NCBI GenBank assembly: GCA_964355495.1 | Contig: CAYHES010000050.1 | Span: forward strand, 1-14,740 | Reading direction: 5' to 3' | From: UBA6901 sp964355495 | GTDB taxonomy: Bacteria; Pseudomonadota; Gammaproteobacteria; Acidiferrobacterales; UBA6901 | Length of the DNA: 14,740 nucleotides | Shown: positions 1 through 7,063 of the stretch, piece after piece | How positions within the stretch are numbered: the stretch's first letter is position 1 | Layout of the letters: every line of letters starts with the position of its first letter | Program-made: the position numbers and the translations under genes | Notes under the pieces: generated by a model | The model's input: only the letters and a program-made list of their open reading frames with translations | Database searches by the model: none | Told to the model about the DNA's origin: nothing

Positions 1-2306
1 GCGTGAAACCGGTGCGCCAGATCAACCAGCACATCGCGACCTGGCCGGGCGGAACCACACCCTATTTGTACGGCGTCGCGTTTCACAACTTCATTGCCGA
101 CCAGTGGGGCGAGGAGCGCATCAAGAAGTTGGTGGACAACTACAGCGACAATATCATTCCATTCCGCGTTAATTCCAACAGCCGCCAGGCGCTGGGTGCG
201 CAAATTACCGATCTGTGGCCGCGCTTCGAGCAATACCTGAAGGAGCGACACGGTGCGCGTCTCGACAGCATCCGGCGTGCGGGGGTTGTGGCCGGCGAGC
301 GTGTGACGCGCCATGGCTATTACGGCGGCGCGGCACGCGCCCTGGCGGATGGCGACATTGTCTACCTGCGCATGGATGGGGCGAGCGAGCCGGCGTTGTT
401 GCGGCAAGCGGCGGACGGTACGCGCCGCTGGTGCTCGGCTGTGCATGCCGGCGCACACCTGACCGTGCATCCGCGCGCCGGGGCGCTGCTCGCCCAGCCG
501 GAGATCAACCGCAATGCCAATTATTTCTACGACCTCTATCGCGTCGATCTGGCGCGCGGCGCCGTGCGGCGCCTGACGCACGGCGCGCGCTATCGCTATG
601 CCGCATGGAGCCCGGATGGCCAGCGCATTCTGGCCGTGCACAACGCAGGTGGTAAACATGCCTTGCACCTGCTGGACGATACGGGTAAGCGGGTGGAGAT
701 TTTGTGGGCCGGCGAGCAGGATGTCGTGTTTGCCGACCCGGATTGGTCGCCGGACGGAAAGTCGATAGCGCTGGCCGCGTGGCGTCCGCAAGGCGGCTGG
801 AATCTGGAGCGGTTTATCCTGAGCGAGCGGCGTTTCCAGCCGCTTACGCGCGACAGCGCCATCGAGGCGCAGCCGCAGTTCACGCCGGATGGCAAGGCGC
901 TGCTCTTTACGTCCGATCACGGCGGGGTGTACAACCTGCGACGCCTGGATTTTGCCAGTGGCAAGGTGACGACGCTCAGCAATGTCGAGGGCGGCGCGTT
1001 CCATCCGACCCAGGCGCGTGTCGATGGCCCGGTGTATTACACCGGCTACCATGCGGCGGGTTTCGACATCTATCGTCTGGATGCACCGGCGACCGCCATG
1101 GATGGCGGAAGTGCGGAAAACGCAGGAGCAGTTTTTCCGCCCGCGCTGCCCACGCCGACCGCCGCGCCCGGACCCTCGGCGGTCGTGGCCAAGGACGACC
1201 CGCTGCCGGAAGGCATGAAGGCCGGCGACTATTCGCCCTACAACGGGCTGCGCCCGCGCTGGTGGTTCCCGCACGTGGGCATCGATGCGCAGCGCACCGA
1301 GCTCGGTGTCATGACCTCGGGCTGGGATCCGCTGCTGCGGCATATCTATTATCTGGACGTGGCCTACGATTTTACCAATCAGTGGTTCGCCGGGTCCGTC
1401 GACTACATCTATGACCGTTATTATCCGACGTTCAAGCTGCACGCCTCGCGCTACAGCGCGCTGGATCTGGATCGCAATAACGATCCGTTGCGCGTGACCA
1501 CATCCGATACCTATATGGGCGAGATGCTGTTGCCGTTCCTGCAATACCGCCGCGATCTTACGGCGCATGCGGCCGCCTACACGGTGCGCGATGCCGATGG
1601 CTGGACGGCAGCAGGGGTTACGCCGCTGGCAGACCGGACCGACAACGTGCTCGGCTACGCTTTTGTTTACGACTCGACACGCCGTTACCCGCTCTCGATC
1701 AGCCGCTCGCGTGGTGTGCAGTTGAGCGTCGCCGCGGAGACCAGCGACACCGTCGAAGGCTCGAACTACAGCGGCGAGGTCTACACGCTCGATGGGCGCG
1801 CCTTCCTGCCGCTTACCGGCGAGCATGTGCTGGCTGTGCGTCTTGCCGGTGGTTGGGGCAGTGCCAGCCCGCGGCCGTTCCGTCTGGGCGGCAGTCTGTC
1901 GGCCAACGCGGCGCCGTTGCCGCTCGATGCCGCGCTGTTGAACTCCCCCTTCAATCAGCGCGAGTTCGCGTTGCGCGGCTATGACAGCGGTCTGGCCAGC
2001 CTGACCGGGCGGCGCATGCTGCTGGCATCGGCCGAGTGGCGCTTCCCGATCGCCCGCATCGAGCGCGGCTTCATGGCACCGCCGCTGGCCATCCATCAGG
2101 TCTTTGGCAGCGTGTTCGCCGAAACCGGTGACGCCTGGACCACGGGCCGGACTCCCGGAGACTATTCCACCGGCGCGGGCATCGAGGCGAATGCCGAGGT
2201 GAATCTGTTTTATGATCTGGCCTTCCACCTGCGTCTCGGTTACGCCCATGGCTTCGCGGACAACGGCAGCAACCAGGTGTATCTGCAACTCGGATCATCT
2301 TTCTAG
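1..2306 (+). CDS. Outer-membrane protein with peptidase-like tail, PD40 propeller repeats and beta-barrel (5'-partial)
   Basis: The reading frame is open at the window edge, so the first codon seen (GTG at 3) is probably internal. Residues 1-80 of the visible part (PYLYGVAFHNFI, then an LWPRFEQYL helix) look like the tail of a gluzincin or peptidase-MA-like domain; the catalytic HExxH would lie upstream. Residues about 110-360 carry TolB/PD40-type propeller repeats, with AAWSPDGQRILA, PDWSPDGKSIALA and PQFTPDGKALLFTSD seen directly. A Pro/Ala-rich linker (about 378-410) leads to a C-terminal region of alternating amphipathic strands ending in YLQLGSSF; a terminal Phe is the usual BAM recognition signal of outer-membrane barrels. 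This suggests a periplasmic propeller and peptidase-like module anchored by an outer-membrane barrel. The next gene begins 43 bases downstream on the same strand and also encodes a barrel, so the two are probably co-transcribed. The substrate is unknown. Confidence 0.85.
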   Translation, partial: VKPVRQINQHIATWPGGTTPYLYGVAFHNFIADQWGEERIKKLVDNYSDNIIPFRVNSNSRQALGAQITDLWPRFEQYLKERHGARLDSIRRAGVVAGERVTRHGYYGGAARALADGDIVYLRMDGASEPALLRQAADGTRRWCSAVHAGAHLTVHPRAGALLAQPEINRNANYFYDLYRVDLARGAVRRLTHGARYRYAAWSPDGQRILAVHNAGGKHALHLLDDTGKRVEILWAGEQDVVFADPDWSPDGKSIALAAWRPQGGWNLERFILSERRFQPLTRDSAIEAQPQFTPDGKALLFTSDHGGVYNLRRLDFASGKVTTLSNVEGGAFHPTQARVDGPVYYTGYHAAGFDIYRLDAPATAMDGGSAENAGAVFPPALPTPTAAPGPSAVVAKDDPLPEGMKAGDYSPYNGLRPRWWFPHVGIDAQRTELGVMTSGWDPLLRHIYYLDVAYDFTNQWFAGSVDYIYDRYYPTFKLHASRYSALDLDRNNDPLRVTTSDTYMGEMLLPFLQYRRDLTAHAAAYTVRDADGWTAAGVTPLADRTDNVLGYAFVYDSTRRYPLSISRSRGVQLSVAAETSDTVEGSNYSGEVYTLDGRAFLPLTGEHVLAVRLAGGWGSASPRPFRLGGSLSANAAPLPLDAALLNSPFNQREFALRGYDSGLASLTGRRMLLASAEWRFPIARIERGFMAPPLAIHQVFGSVFAETGDAWTTGRTPGDYSTGAGIEANAEVNLFYDLAFHLRLGYAHGFADNGSNQVYLQLGSSF

Positions 2307-2349
2307 TATGGTTATTTATGTGCAAGCGTGCTTTCCCTAGCCAACAGAC

Positions 2350-3717
2350 ATGATTGCCAGCGCACGCAGGGCGGGTGGCGATCTCTGGTTCCGGCAAGCC
2401 ATCTGTCTGGTTTGCCTTGTGTTGCCATTGCCTCTTGCTGCGCAGGACGATGTGAAAGAAGCCGCTGGATCGCCGGCGATTGCGACATCTCCGGGCGTGA
2501 TTACGCGTATCGAATTCTCCGGCAACCGCGTGACCCAGCCGCAGATCCTGCTCCAGGAAATGCTGGTGAAGGAGGGCGATAGCGCCGACCCGGCGCTCAT
2601 CGAGCGCTCGCGCCAGGCGATCATGGATCTGGGGTTATTCACCTCCGTGCTGGCGGTTGTCGAGCCGGGGGACGATGGCAGCGTGCTGCGCATCCTCGTC
2701 AAGGAGAAGTACTACATCCTGCCGGTCCCGAAGCTCAATCGTGACGAAGACAACAACAACATCAGTATCGGGGCCGAAATCAGTCTGGACAATCTTGCCG
2801 GACTCAATCAACAGCTCAAGATCAAGTACGAAACGGATAATGCCACTGGCTTGAGCGGCGGCCAGATCGACACACATTCGCTCAGCTATAACTACCCGCG
2901 CGTTCTGGGAAGTGCGTATCTGTTCCGCACCGAAATCAGTCAACAACGCCTGCCAGTTGAAGTGGTCAGCGGCAGCGTGTTGAGTTCGCTGTACGAAAAA
3001 GAAGCCTGGATCGCGAGCCTGCAGCTGTCGCGCTGGCTCAACCGCACCGGGTCGAGCGTCGGTTGGCAGGTCGGTGGCGGCATGGTCTGGCGGCGCAACA
3101 ACTATGACTATGTGTCGGAGACGACGACTGACACTTTTCAGGATGCACAGGCAGTGGGGCTCACGGCGCACGGGCAATTTATCGACGTGCGCGACTACCT
3201 GTTCAGCCGCCAAGGCCTGGAGTACGGGTACAACGGTGAGTTCGGCGCACCGGTGCTGGGCTCCGACACCCGGTACACGCGCCACGAGTTCTTCTACCGG
3301 AAATATATTTTGCTGGAGGGCCGGCCACACGAGAACATCGACCTCCAGGCGCGGTTCGGTCTGTCGAGCGGCGATATCTTTCCCGGCGACTCCTCTGCCT
3401 ACAGTGTGGGCGGCAGCCGCACCCTGCGTGGTTACGCCAGCGGCAGCTTTCCGGGAAACGCCTTCGTGTTGTTCAACGTCCAGTACCTGCGGCCATTCTT
3501 CGGCTATTATCCTCTGCGTGGCGCGCTGTTTCTCGATGTCGGGAATGCTTACCCGAGCAACGAGGAGATTAATCTTGGCGATCTCAAATGGAGCGTTGGC
3601 ATCGGCTTTCGGCTGCGGCTCAAGTCGTTCGTCAAGATCGATCTGCGCGTGGATGCGGCCTACGCCTACGACACCGGCGAATACAAGTTCTTCGCCGGCA
3701 CGAGAGAGGTGTTCTGA
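2350..3717 (+). CDS. BamA/TamA-family outer-membrane protein with one POTRA domain
   Basis: This is a 455-residue protein. An N-terminal signal peptide has a hydrophobic core at about residues 17-30 and cleavage likely after PLPLAAQ. One POTRA-like domain follows at about residues 50-120 (ITRIEFSGNRVT, then a helix and LRILVKEK). The rest is a predicted 16-strand D15/surface-antigen barrel. The loop-6 motif of the Omp85 superfamily is clear at R360-G361-Y362 (TLRGYASGSFPGN), and the protein ends in Phe. BamA has five POTRAs and TamA three, so this is a reduced member. Family knowledge points to membrane-protein insertion or export at the outer membrane, but single-POTRA homologues are mostly uncharacterised. 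No good Shine-Dalgarno precedes the ATG; the signal peptide supports this start. It sits between another barrel protein and a lipoprotein on one strand, suggesting an envelope operon. Confidence 0.88.
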   Translation: MIASARRAGGDLWFRQAICLVCLVLPLPLAAQDDVKEAAGSPAIATSPGVITRIEFSGNRVTQPQILLQEMLVKEGDSADPALIERSRQAIMDLGLFTSVLAVVEPGDDGSVLRILVKEKYYILPVPKLNRDEDNNNISIGAEISLDNLAGLNQQLKIKYETDNATGLSGGQIDTHSLSYNYPRVLGSAYLFRTEISQQRLPVEVVSGSVLSSLYEKEAWIASLQLSRWLNRTGSSVGWQVGGGMVWRRNNYDYVSETTTDTFQDAQAVGLTAHGQFIDVRDYLFSRQGLEYGYNGEFGAPVLGSDTRYTRHEFFYRKYILLEGRPHENIDLQARFGLSSGDIFPGDSSAYSVGGSRTLRGYASGSFPGNAFVLFNVQYLRPFFGYYPLRGALFLDVGNAYPSNEEINLGDLKWSVGIGFRLRLKSFVKIDLRVDAAYAYDTGEYKFFAGTREVF

Positions 3718-3746
3718 CGGCACGGATCATCGACAATGAAAGGAAT

Positions 3747-4154
3747 ATGAAAATCATGTGGAAATATCTTTGGGCGATGACCCTTGTGCTGATGGTGGCG
3801 GGTTGCGCCGCCCATACCGCGACCTCCGGGCGCGTGGTACTACGCGATGACCGTGCGGCGGTCGATGTGCGCTTCAGCGACCATGATCGCGCGGCTATTG
3901 AGCACCACTACCGTTCCGTGAAGCCGAAGAAGACGCCGCCGGGGCTGGCGAAGCGCGAATCGTTGCCGCCTGGACTGGCCAGACGCGACACCCTGCCGCC
4001 CGGCCTGCAAGGGCGGTTGCTGCCGCGCGAGCTGGAGGCGCGCCTGACCGTCCTGCCCGCCGCCCAGGTGCGCGTTGTTATCGGACGCGACATTGTGCTC
4101 ATGCAGCGCGATACGCGCGTGGTGCTGGATATCCTGTACGGCGTGGTGGATTAA
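3747..4154 (+). CDS. CigR/RcnB-like small lipoprotein with PPGL repeats
   Basis: The 135-residue product begins with a short basic, hydrophobic segment and a lipobox (LMVAGC, Cys20), so it is probably a lipid-anchored envelope protein. Residues 64-90 contain three tandem ten-residue units built on PPGL(A/Q)xR. LPRELEARL and a C-terminal RVVIGRDIVLMQRDTRVVLDIL segment follow. This order of PPGL repeats, an LP-x-ELE-x-RL stretch and a terminal V-x-VGxDIVL-type strand is characteristic of the CigR/RcnB-related family. CigR is a Salmonella anti-virulence regulator; most homologues have no known role. The gene starts 29 bases after the barrel gene's stop. An AAAGGA lies just before ATG 3747 with short spacing; ATG 3756, in frame, is an alternative start with better spacing. 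A longer upstream reading frame overlaps the barrel gene and is unlikely to be used. Confidence 0.8.
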   Translation: MKIMWKYLWAMTLVLMVAGCAAHTATSGRVVLRDDRAAVDVRFSDHDRAAIEHHYRSVKPKKTPPGLAKRESLPPGLARRDTLPPGLQGRLLPRELEARLTVLPAAQVRVVIGRDIVLMQRDTRVVLDILYGVVD

Positions 4155-4252
4155 TTGTCGATCACAAGGTTTAAACCACCGGCTTTAGACGGTCAGCTTT
4201 AGCTGCGAAAATTGACCAGGATTATTGCTGTTGCGCAAGGACAGTATGTACC
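4155..4252. other. Intergenic stretch with two small hairpins
   Basis: No gene is seen. At 4178-4206 there are two short potential hairpins with CTTTAG or TTTA loops (ACCG-GCTTTAGA-CGGT and CAGC-TTTA-GCTG). They could form a weak terminator for the upstream cluster or be a repeat remnant; there is no T-run. Confidence 0.3.
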
Positions 4253-4355
4253 GCTCCCTCCCCTTCAAGGGGAGGGCTGGGGTGGGGATGGGTTGAATGG
4301 GTCGCTGCGTCGTAACCCATCCCCCTCCCAACCTCCCCCTTGAAGGGGGAGGAGC
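4253..4355. repeat. GC-rich palindromic repeat element, copy A
   Basis: This is a 103-base imperfect palindrome. The left arm begins GCTCCCTCCCCTTCAAGGGG and the right arm ends CCCCCTTGAAGGGGGAGGAGC-like. An inner pair, GGGGATGGGTT with AACCCATCCCC, lies around a central GTCGCTGCGTCG-type loop. Each outer arm is itself a small hairpin with a TTCAA turn. A related element lies at 5286-5411. Confidence 0.75.
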
Positions 4356-4388
4356 AATCTGACCGGCGCTTGCGCGAGTATCGGTTAA

Positions 4389-4430
4389 GACGCGTCGTTC
4401 AGTCGACGCGTATCCGGACTTTCAGTCCGT
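4389..4430. repeat. Twin stem-loop immediately 5' of the intron
   Basis: Two adjacent hairpins are visible. One is ACGCGTCG (4390-4397) with CGACGCGT (4404-4411), a perfect 8-bp stem. The other is CGGACT (4415-4420) with AGTCCG (4424-4429), a perfect 6-bp stem. Both loops contain TTC or TTCAG. The two-hairpin design resembles the REP-like element at 10928-10986. The group II intron begins five bases after the second stem. Confidence 0.7.
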
Positions 4431-4954
4431 AACCGTGCGCCCGTGAGCGCACTTAACCAGCGCGGTGCAAGTCCGCGTCAGAGGAGGTCATCGACTCTGT
4501 AGCTGAAGGTAACTGCGTCGCCGCGAGGCGGGGTGGAGAGCAACCGGAAGCGAACGACCGGTCCGCAGGAGAACGAACCCGATTCGGCGGGGTGTAGCGG
4601 CGAGCCTGCGGTTCCGTGGCGAAGCCTGGAATTCGCCGGACACGCTGAAGATGACGGGTAAAGCGATGTCCGGGCGCATCACGTGGTTGGGGGCGGAACG
4701 GTGGGAAGGTTGGGTGTGTTAAGCGGGGAGACCTGTTGCCGGGGTGACGGTAACAGGAGTCAGAGCCTTCACAGTACCGTGAGGCTGAACAGGCGAGTCA
4801 AGGCAAGACGCCGGGGAAACACGGCGTCCAGCGAGCCGGGGAGCGAACCCTGCCTACCACTCACACCGTCAGTCCGAGAGGCGCGGAGAGCAAAGCCGCG
4901 CCGAGGGAAGGGAGGCAGGAAGGTGGAAGCGCGAAATCTGGAAAGAGGCAAAGC

Positions 4955-5167
4955 GTGAGCGAAGCGACGACAGTGCCCGCGAGGGCTAAACAAGACGCAC
5001 AGACCCGGCCCCGAGACTGGCGCTGGGTCGAAGCCACGATCTGGACGGAACGCCTGTTGGCGGCGCTGGGTAACGGCGTCAAAGGGAGCAGACATGCCTT
5101 CTTCGCTGGACAGGGGCTCTTCACCCTAATCGGAGCCCACGTCCTGGCGAGCCAATCACGATGTTGA
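4955..5167 (+). pseudogene. Remnant group II intron reverse transcriptase/maturase: N- and C-terminal ends fused in frame
   Basis: The frame starts at GTG 4955 with AGAGG at 4944-4948 and encodes 70 residues. The first ~46 residues match the conserved N-terminal leader of bacterial intron-encoded proteins: RDWRWVEATIWTERLLAAL and then GNGVKG, which normally continues into RT motif 0. Directly after KG the sequence becomes SRHAFFAGQGLFTLIGAH and then LASQSRC, which resembles the extreme C-terminus of the same family (NAFFAxxGLFxLxxAH...QSR). All RT motifs, including the YADD box, and the maturase domain X are gone. The simplest reading is one large in-frame internal deletion of over 1 kb with a junction near 5085-5090. 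Assignment of the C-terminal part rests on remembered family consensus. Confidence 0.75.
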
Positions 5168-5181
5168 AACCACCAACTGGA

Positions 5182-5215
5182 GAGCCGTGTGCGGGAGAAC
5201 TGCACGCACGGTTCG
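5182..5215 (+). ncRNA. Group II intron domain V catalytic hairpin
   Basis: GAGCCGTGTGCG pairs with (G)CGCACGGTTC to form the ~34-base hairpin that is the most conserved part of group II introns. The AGC catalytic triad is at the start of the 5' strand. It lies immediately 3' of the collapsed ORF and 5' of domain VI. Confidence 0.85.
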
Positions 5216-5285
5216 GAGGGAGGGGAGGCGCATGCCTTCCCTACCCCTATCACAATGGTTTGACCGTTACCGCAGTCGAGATTCT

Positions 5286-5411
5286 TTCCCTCCCCCTAGT
5301 GAATGGGGCTTCATTCACTGGAGGGCGAGGGTGGGGGTGCAGCGCTGAGGCGCGTGTCCGTGCTCATGCGTAGCACCCCCATCCCCACCTTCCCCCTGAA
5401 AGGGGGAAGGA
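5286..5411. repeat. GC-rich palindromic repeat element, copy B
   Basis: A 126-base imperfect palindrome: TTCCCTCCCCC on the left against CCCCCTGAAAGGGGGAAGGA on the right, with an inner pair GAGGGTGGGGGTGC and GCACCCCCATCCCCACC. Base composition and architecture match copy A at 4253-4355, although the core differs. It begins 36 bases after the intron's 3' end. Confidence 0.7.
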
Positions 5412-5626
5412 GTGATGAGTGCCGACTTCGGCGATCGGACCGAGGCGAGGGCCGCGCGCCAAGGATGGCGCGATGGCGGACTCAGGCGGCTCACGGTTTT
5501 ACTCAGCGCCTTTGACGACTGCATGGATGCACGACTCCATGGATGGAGGAGGTAGAACGGCGTCTGGAACAGCCGTCGAGGAGGTGGAGCAACGCAGGGA
5601 GCGGTTGCCGAGGCGCTCACCAAATA
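5412..5626. other. Intergenic stretch without a recognisable gene
   Basis: Short open frames exist, but none has a convincing start, ribosome site or family resemblance. The text is rich in purine runs such as GGAGGAGGTAGAACGG and GAGGAGGTGGAGC, giving loosely repeated words. It could be the remains of a decayed gene or repeat. Confidence 0.3.
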
Positions 5627-5652
5627 AGCCCCGGCTTTGCCGGGGGTCATTT
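5627..5652 (+). terminator. Terminator-like hairpin
   Basis: A 7-bp GC stem CCCCGGC (5629-5635) and GCCGGGG (5639-5645) has a TTT loop, preceded by AATAAG and followed by TCATTT. The T-run is short, so termination efficiency is uncertain. It lies in the convergent gap between the 4154 and 5836 gene ends. Confidence 0.5.
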
Positions 5653-5661
5653 AACTATAAA

Positions 5662-5834
5662 AACTCAACGCAAAGACGCGGAGACGCAAAGAAAGCAAGG
5701 GCGCCAAATTAACAACGATTCAGGCTTGGCAATTCATTCCGGCTCTCTGCTTATCCGTTGCGCTCAGCCGTGGCCGGACGCAAGAAACAAGGTAAAGAGT
5801 TTTTCTCTGCGTCTTCGCGTCGTTGCGTTGAGTT
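5662..5834. repeat. MITE-like element with 33-bp imperfect inverted repeats
   Basis: The left arm 5662-5694 (AACTCAACGCAAAGACGCGG...) and the reverse complement of 5802-5834 agree at 30 of 33 positions. About 107 bases lie between the arms. The right arm ends one base before the TAA of the minus-strand gene at 5836. No transposase is present; no clear target duplication was identified. Confidence 0.75.
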
Positions 5835-5835
5835 G

Positions 5836-6954
5836 TTATCTACGCGCTTCACGTTCGGCGAGCAGCCGGCGACTTTCGTAGGCCGCGCGCGCGATCGCCA
5901 CGTCTTCCAGAAACCACGGCAGCTCCGCGAGCGTCAGTGCCTGCGGCCCGTCCACCAGCGCCTTGCCCGGGTGCGGATGAAAATCGACCAGGATCATGTT
6001 GGCGCCGGCCACCACGCCCTGCGCGGTGACGTGCATCACGTCGAGCATGCCGTCCGGCGCGCGCTCGCGCGTGCCGACCGAGTGCGACGGATCGATGCAC
6101 ACCGGCATGCGCGTCAGGCGCTTCACCACCGGCACCTGCGCGAAATCCACGAAGTTGCGGTGCGGGTCGCCCATGTTGGTTTTCATGCCGCGCAGGCCGA
6201 ACACCACGTTGCGGTTGCCGGCACTCGCCAGGTATTCGGCGGCGTTCAGCGATTCCTCCAGGGTGATGCCGAAGCCGCGCTTGAGCAGCACCGGGAATTC
6301 GCGCTGCCGGCCGACGATCTTGAGCAACTCGAAATTCTGGGTGTTGCGCGTGCCGATCTGCAACATCACGCCGGTGGGCTTGCCGGTTTTCTCCAGCGCT
6401 TCCTGGATTTCATCCAGGTGCGAGTCGTGAGTGATCTCCATGGCGATGACCTTGATACCGTATTTGCCGGCCAGCTCGAACACCCACGGCAGACAGGCCT
6501 TGCCGTGCCCCTGGAACGAATACGGATTGGTGCGCGGTTTGTACGCGCCCATGCGCGTGCACACCTGGCCGTGGTCGCGCAGGGCTTTCAGCATCTGCTC
6601 GACATGCTCGGGCACATCCACGGCGCACAGCCCGGCGAACACATTGAGGCTGTCCTGGCTGAACAGCACGCCGTTGTAATCGAAGCCGGTGGGGCGACGG
6701 TCGTCGTGATGGCGGCCGAGAATGCGGTAGTCCTCGGAGATGCGCACCACGCGCTCCACGCCCGGCTGATGCTCAACCTCGGCCTGATCCAGGCTGGCGG
6801 TATCGCCGATCAGGTAAATCTCGGTGAGCGTCTGCAGCGTCCCCACTTCCTGATGCACGCGCGTCTGGATGTTGGGCCGGTTGGTAAGGTAGTCCATAAG
6901 CTGCCGGTACTCGACGCTGTGCGCTGTGACATGTGGTTGCAGGATGATGATCAT
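5836..6954 (-). CDS. 3-deoxy-7-phosphoheptulonate (DAHP) synthase family protein, type I-beta-like
   Basis: The 372-residue product has a ~75-residue N-terminal ferredoxin-like/regulatory region (MIIILQPHVT...) followed by the DAHP synthetase I/KDSA TIM barrel. Recognisable motifs are VFAGLCAV (Cys110, metal ligand position), MGAYKPRTNPYSFQG, GTRNTQNFELLK, PVLLKRG (Lys225), CIDPSHSVG (His291) and ALVDGPQ (Asp335). The family condenses phosphoenolpyruvate with erythrose 4-phosphate at the entry to the shikimate pathway. Oddities: the usual CERGIRTFE segment reads GLRGMKTNMG, and the usual Glu of the (I)EVHP metal-site motif is Asp324 (LVDFHP). It may therefore be a paralogue with altered substrate or activity. 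GAGG lies 6-7 bases before the ATG. No other aromatic pathway gene is nearby. The gene diverges from the release-factor-like gene at 7064. Confidence 0.85.
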   Translation of the reverse strand: MIIILQPHVTAHSVEYRQLMDYLTNRPNIQTRVHQEVGTLQTLTEIYLIGDTASLDQAEVEHQPGVERVVRISEDYRILGRHHDDRRPTGFDYNGVLFSQDSLNVFAGLCAVDVPEHVEQMLKALRDHGQVCTRMGAYKPRTNPYSFQGHGKACLPWVFELAGKYGIKVIAMEITHDSHLDEIQEALEKTGKPTGVMLQIGTRNTQNFELLKIVGRQREFPVLLKRGFGITLEESLNAAEYLASAGNRNVVFGLRGMKTNMGDPHRNFVDFAQVPVVKRLTRMPVCIDPSHSVGTRERAPDGMLDVMHVTAQGVVAGANMILVDFHPHPGKALVDGPQALTLAELPWFLEDVAIARAAYESRRLLAEREARR

Positions 6955-7063
6955 GGGTCGCCTCGGTGGCTCTGGGTGCCTGGACCGTTGCTATTGTAAC
7001 CGTACGGTGCCAGGGAGACAGCCCGCGCTGGGCGTATGCACCGTCCTGCGCTAAGCTTGCCGC

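Larger units (their letters stand above)
4435..5250 (+). mobile_element. Group II intron with an almost completely deleted maturase ORF
   Basis: The 5' end reads GTGCGC and forms a hairpin with GCGCAC (4447-4452 area), as in bacterial group II introns that begin GUGYG. Domain I-like text follows, with AGAGGAGGTCATCGACTC and CGAACGACCGGTCCG. Domain V is at about 5182-5215: GAGCCGTGTGCG, a GAGAA loop and GCACGCACGGTTC, with the AGC catalytic triad at its start. Domain VI follows (GGGGAGGC-GCAT-GCCTTCC), with a candidate branch-point A at 5243, eight bases from the 3' end CTACCCCTAT. A normal ORF-bearing intron would be about 1.9 kb or longer; this one is about 816 bases because domain IV lacks nearly all of its ORF. 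Both ends and domains V and VI look intact, so self-splicing with help in trans is conceivable. Position just 3' of a stem-loop resembles group IIC target choice, but the class is not settled here. Confidence 0.88.

Noticed and set aside
2635..3723. Minus-strand open frame of 362 codons
   Set aside because: It is antisense to the Omp85-family gene, which has a signal peptide, POTRA and RGY motif.
4171..4210. End of an IS200/IS605-type element
   Set aside because: AAACCACCGGCTTTAG hairpin text resembles such ends, but there is no transposase, no second end and the stem is imperfect.
4769..5253. Minus-strand open frames of 108-130 codons in the intron
   Set aside because: They lie across ribozyme domains and have no family resemblance; the plus-strand intron explains the sequence.
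4253..5411. CRISPR array suggested by repeated GC-rich words
   Set aside because: Only two dissimilar palindromic copies 930 bases apart, with no regular spacers.
5758..6999. Plus-strand open frame of 413 codons
   Set aside because: It is the His/Arg/Ala-rich shadow of the minus-strand DAHP-synthase-like gene.
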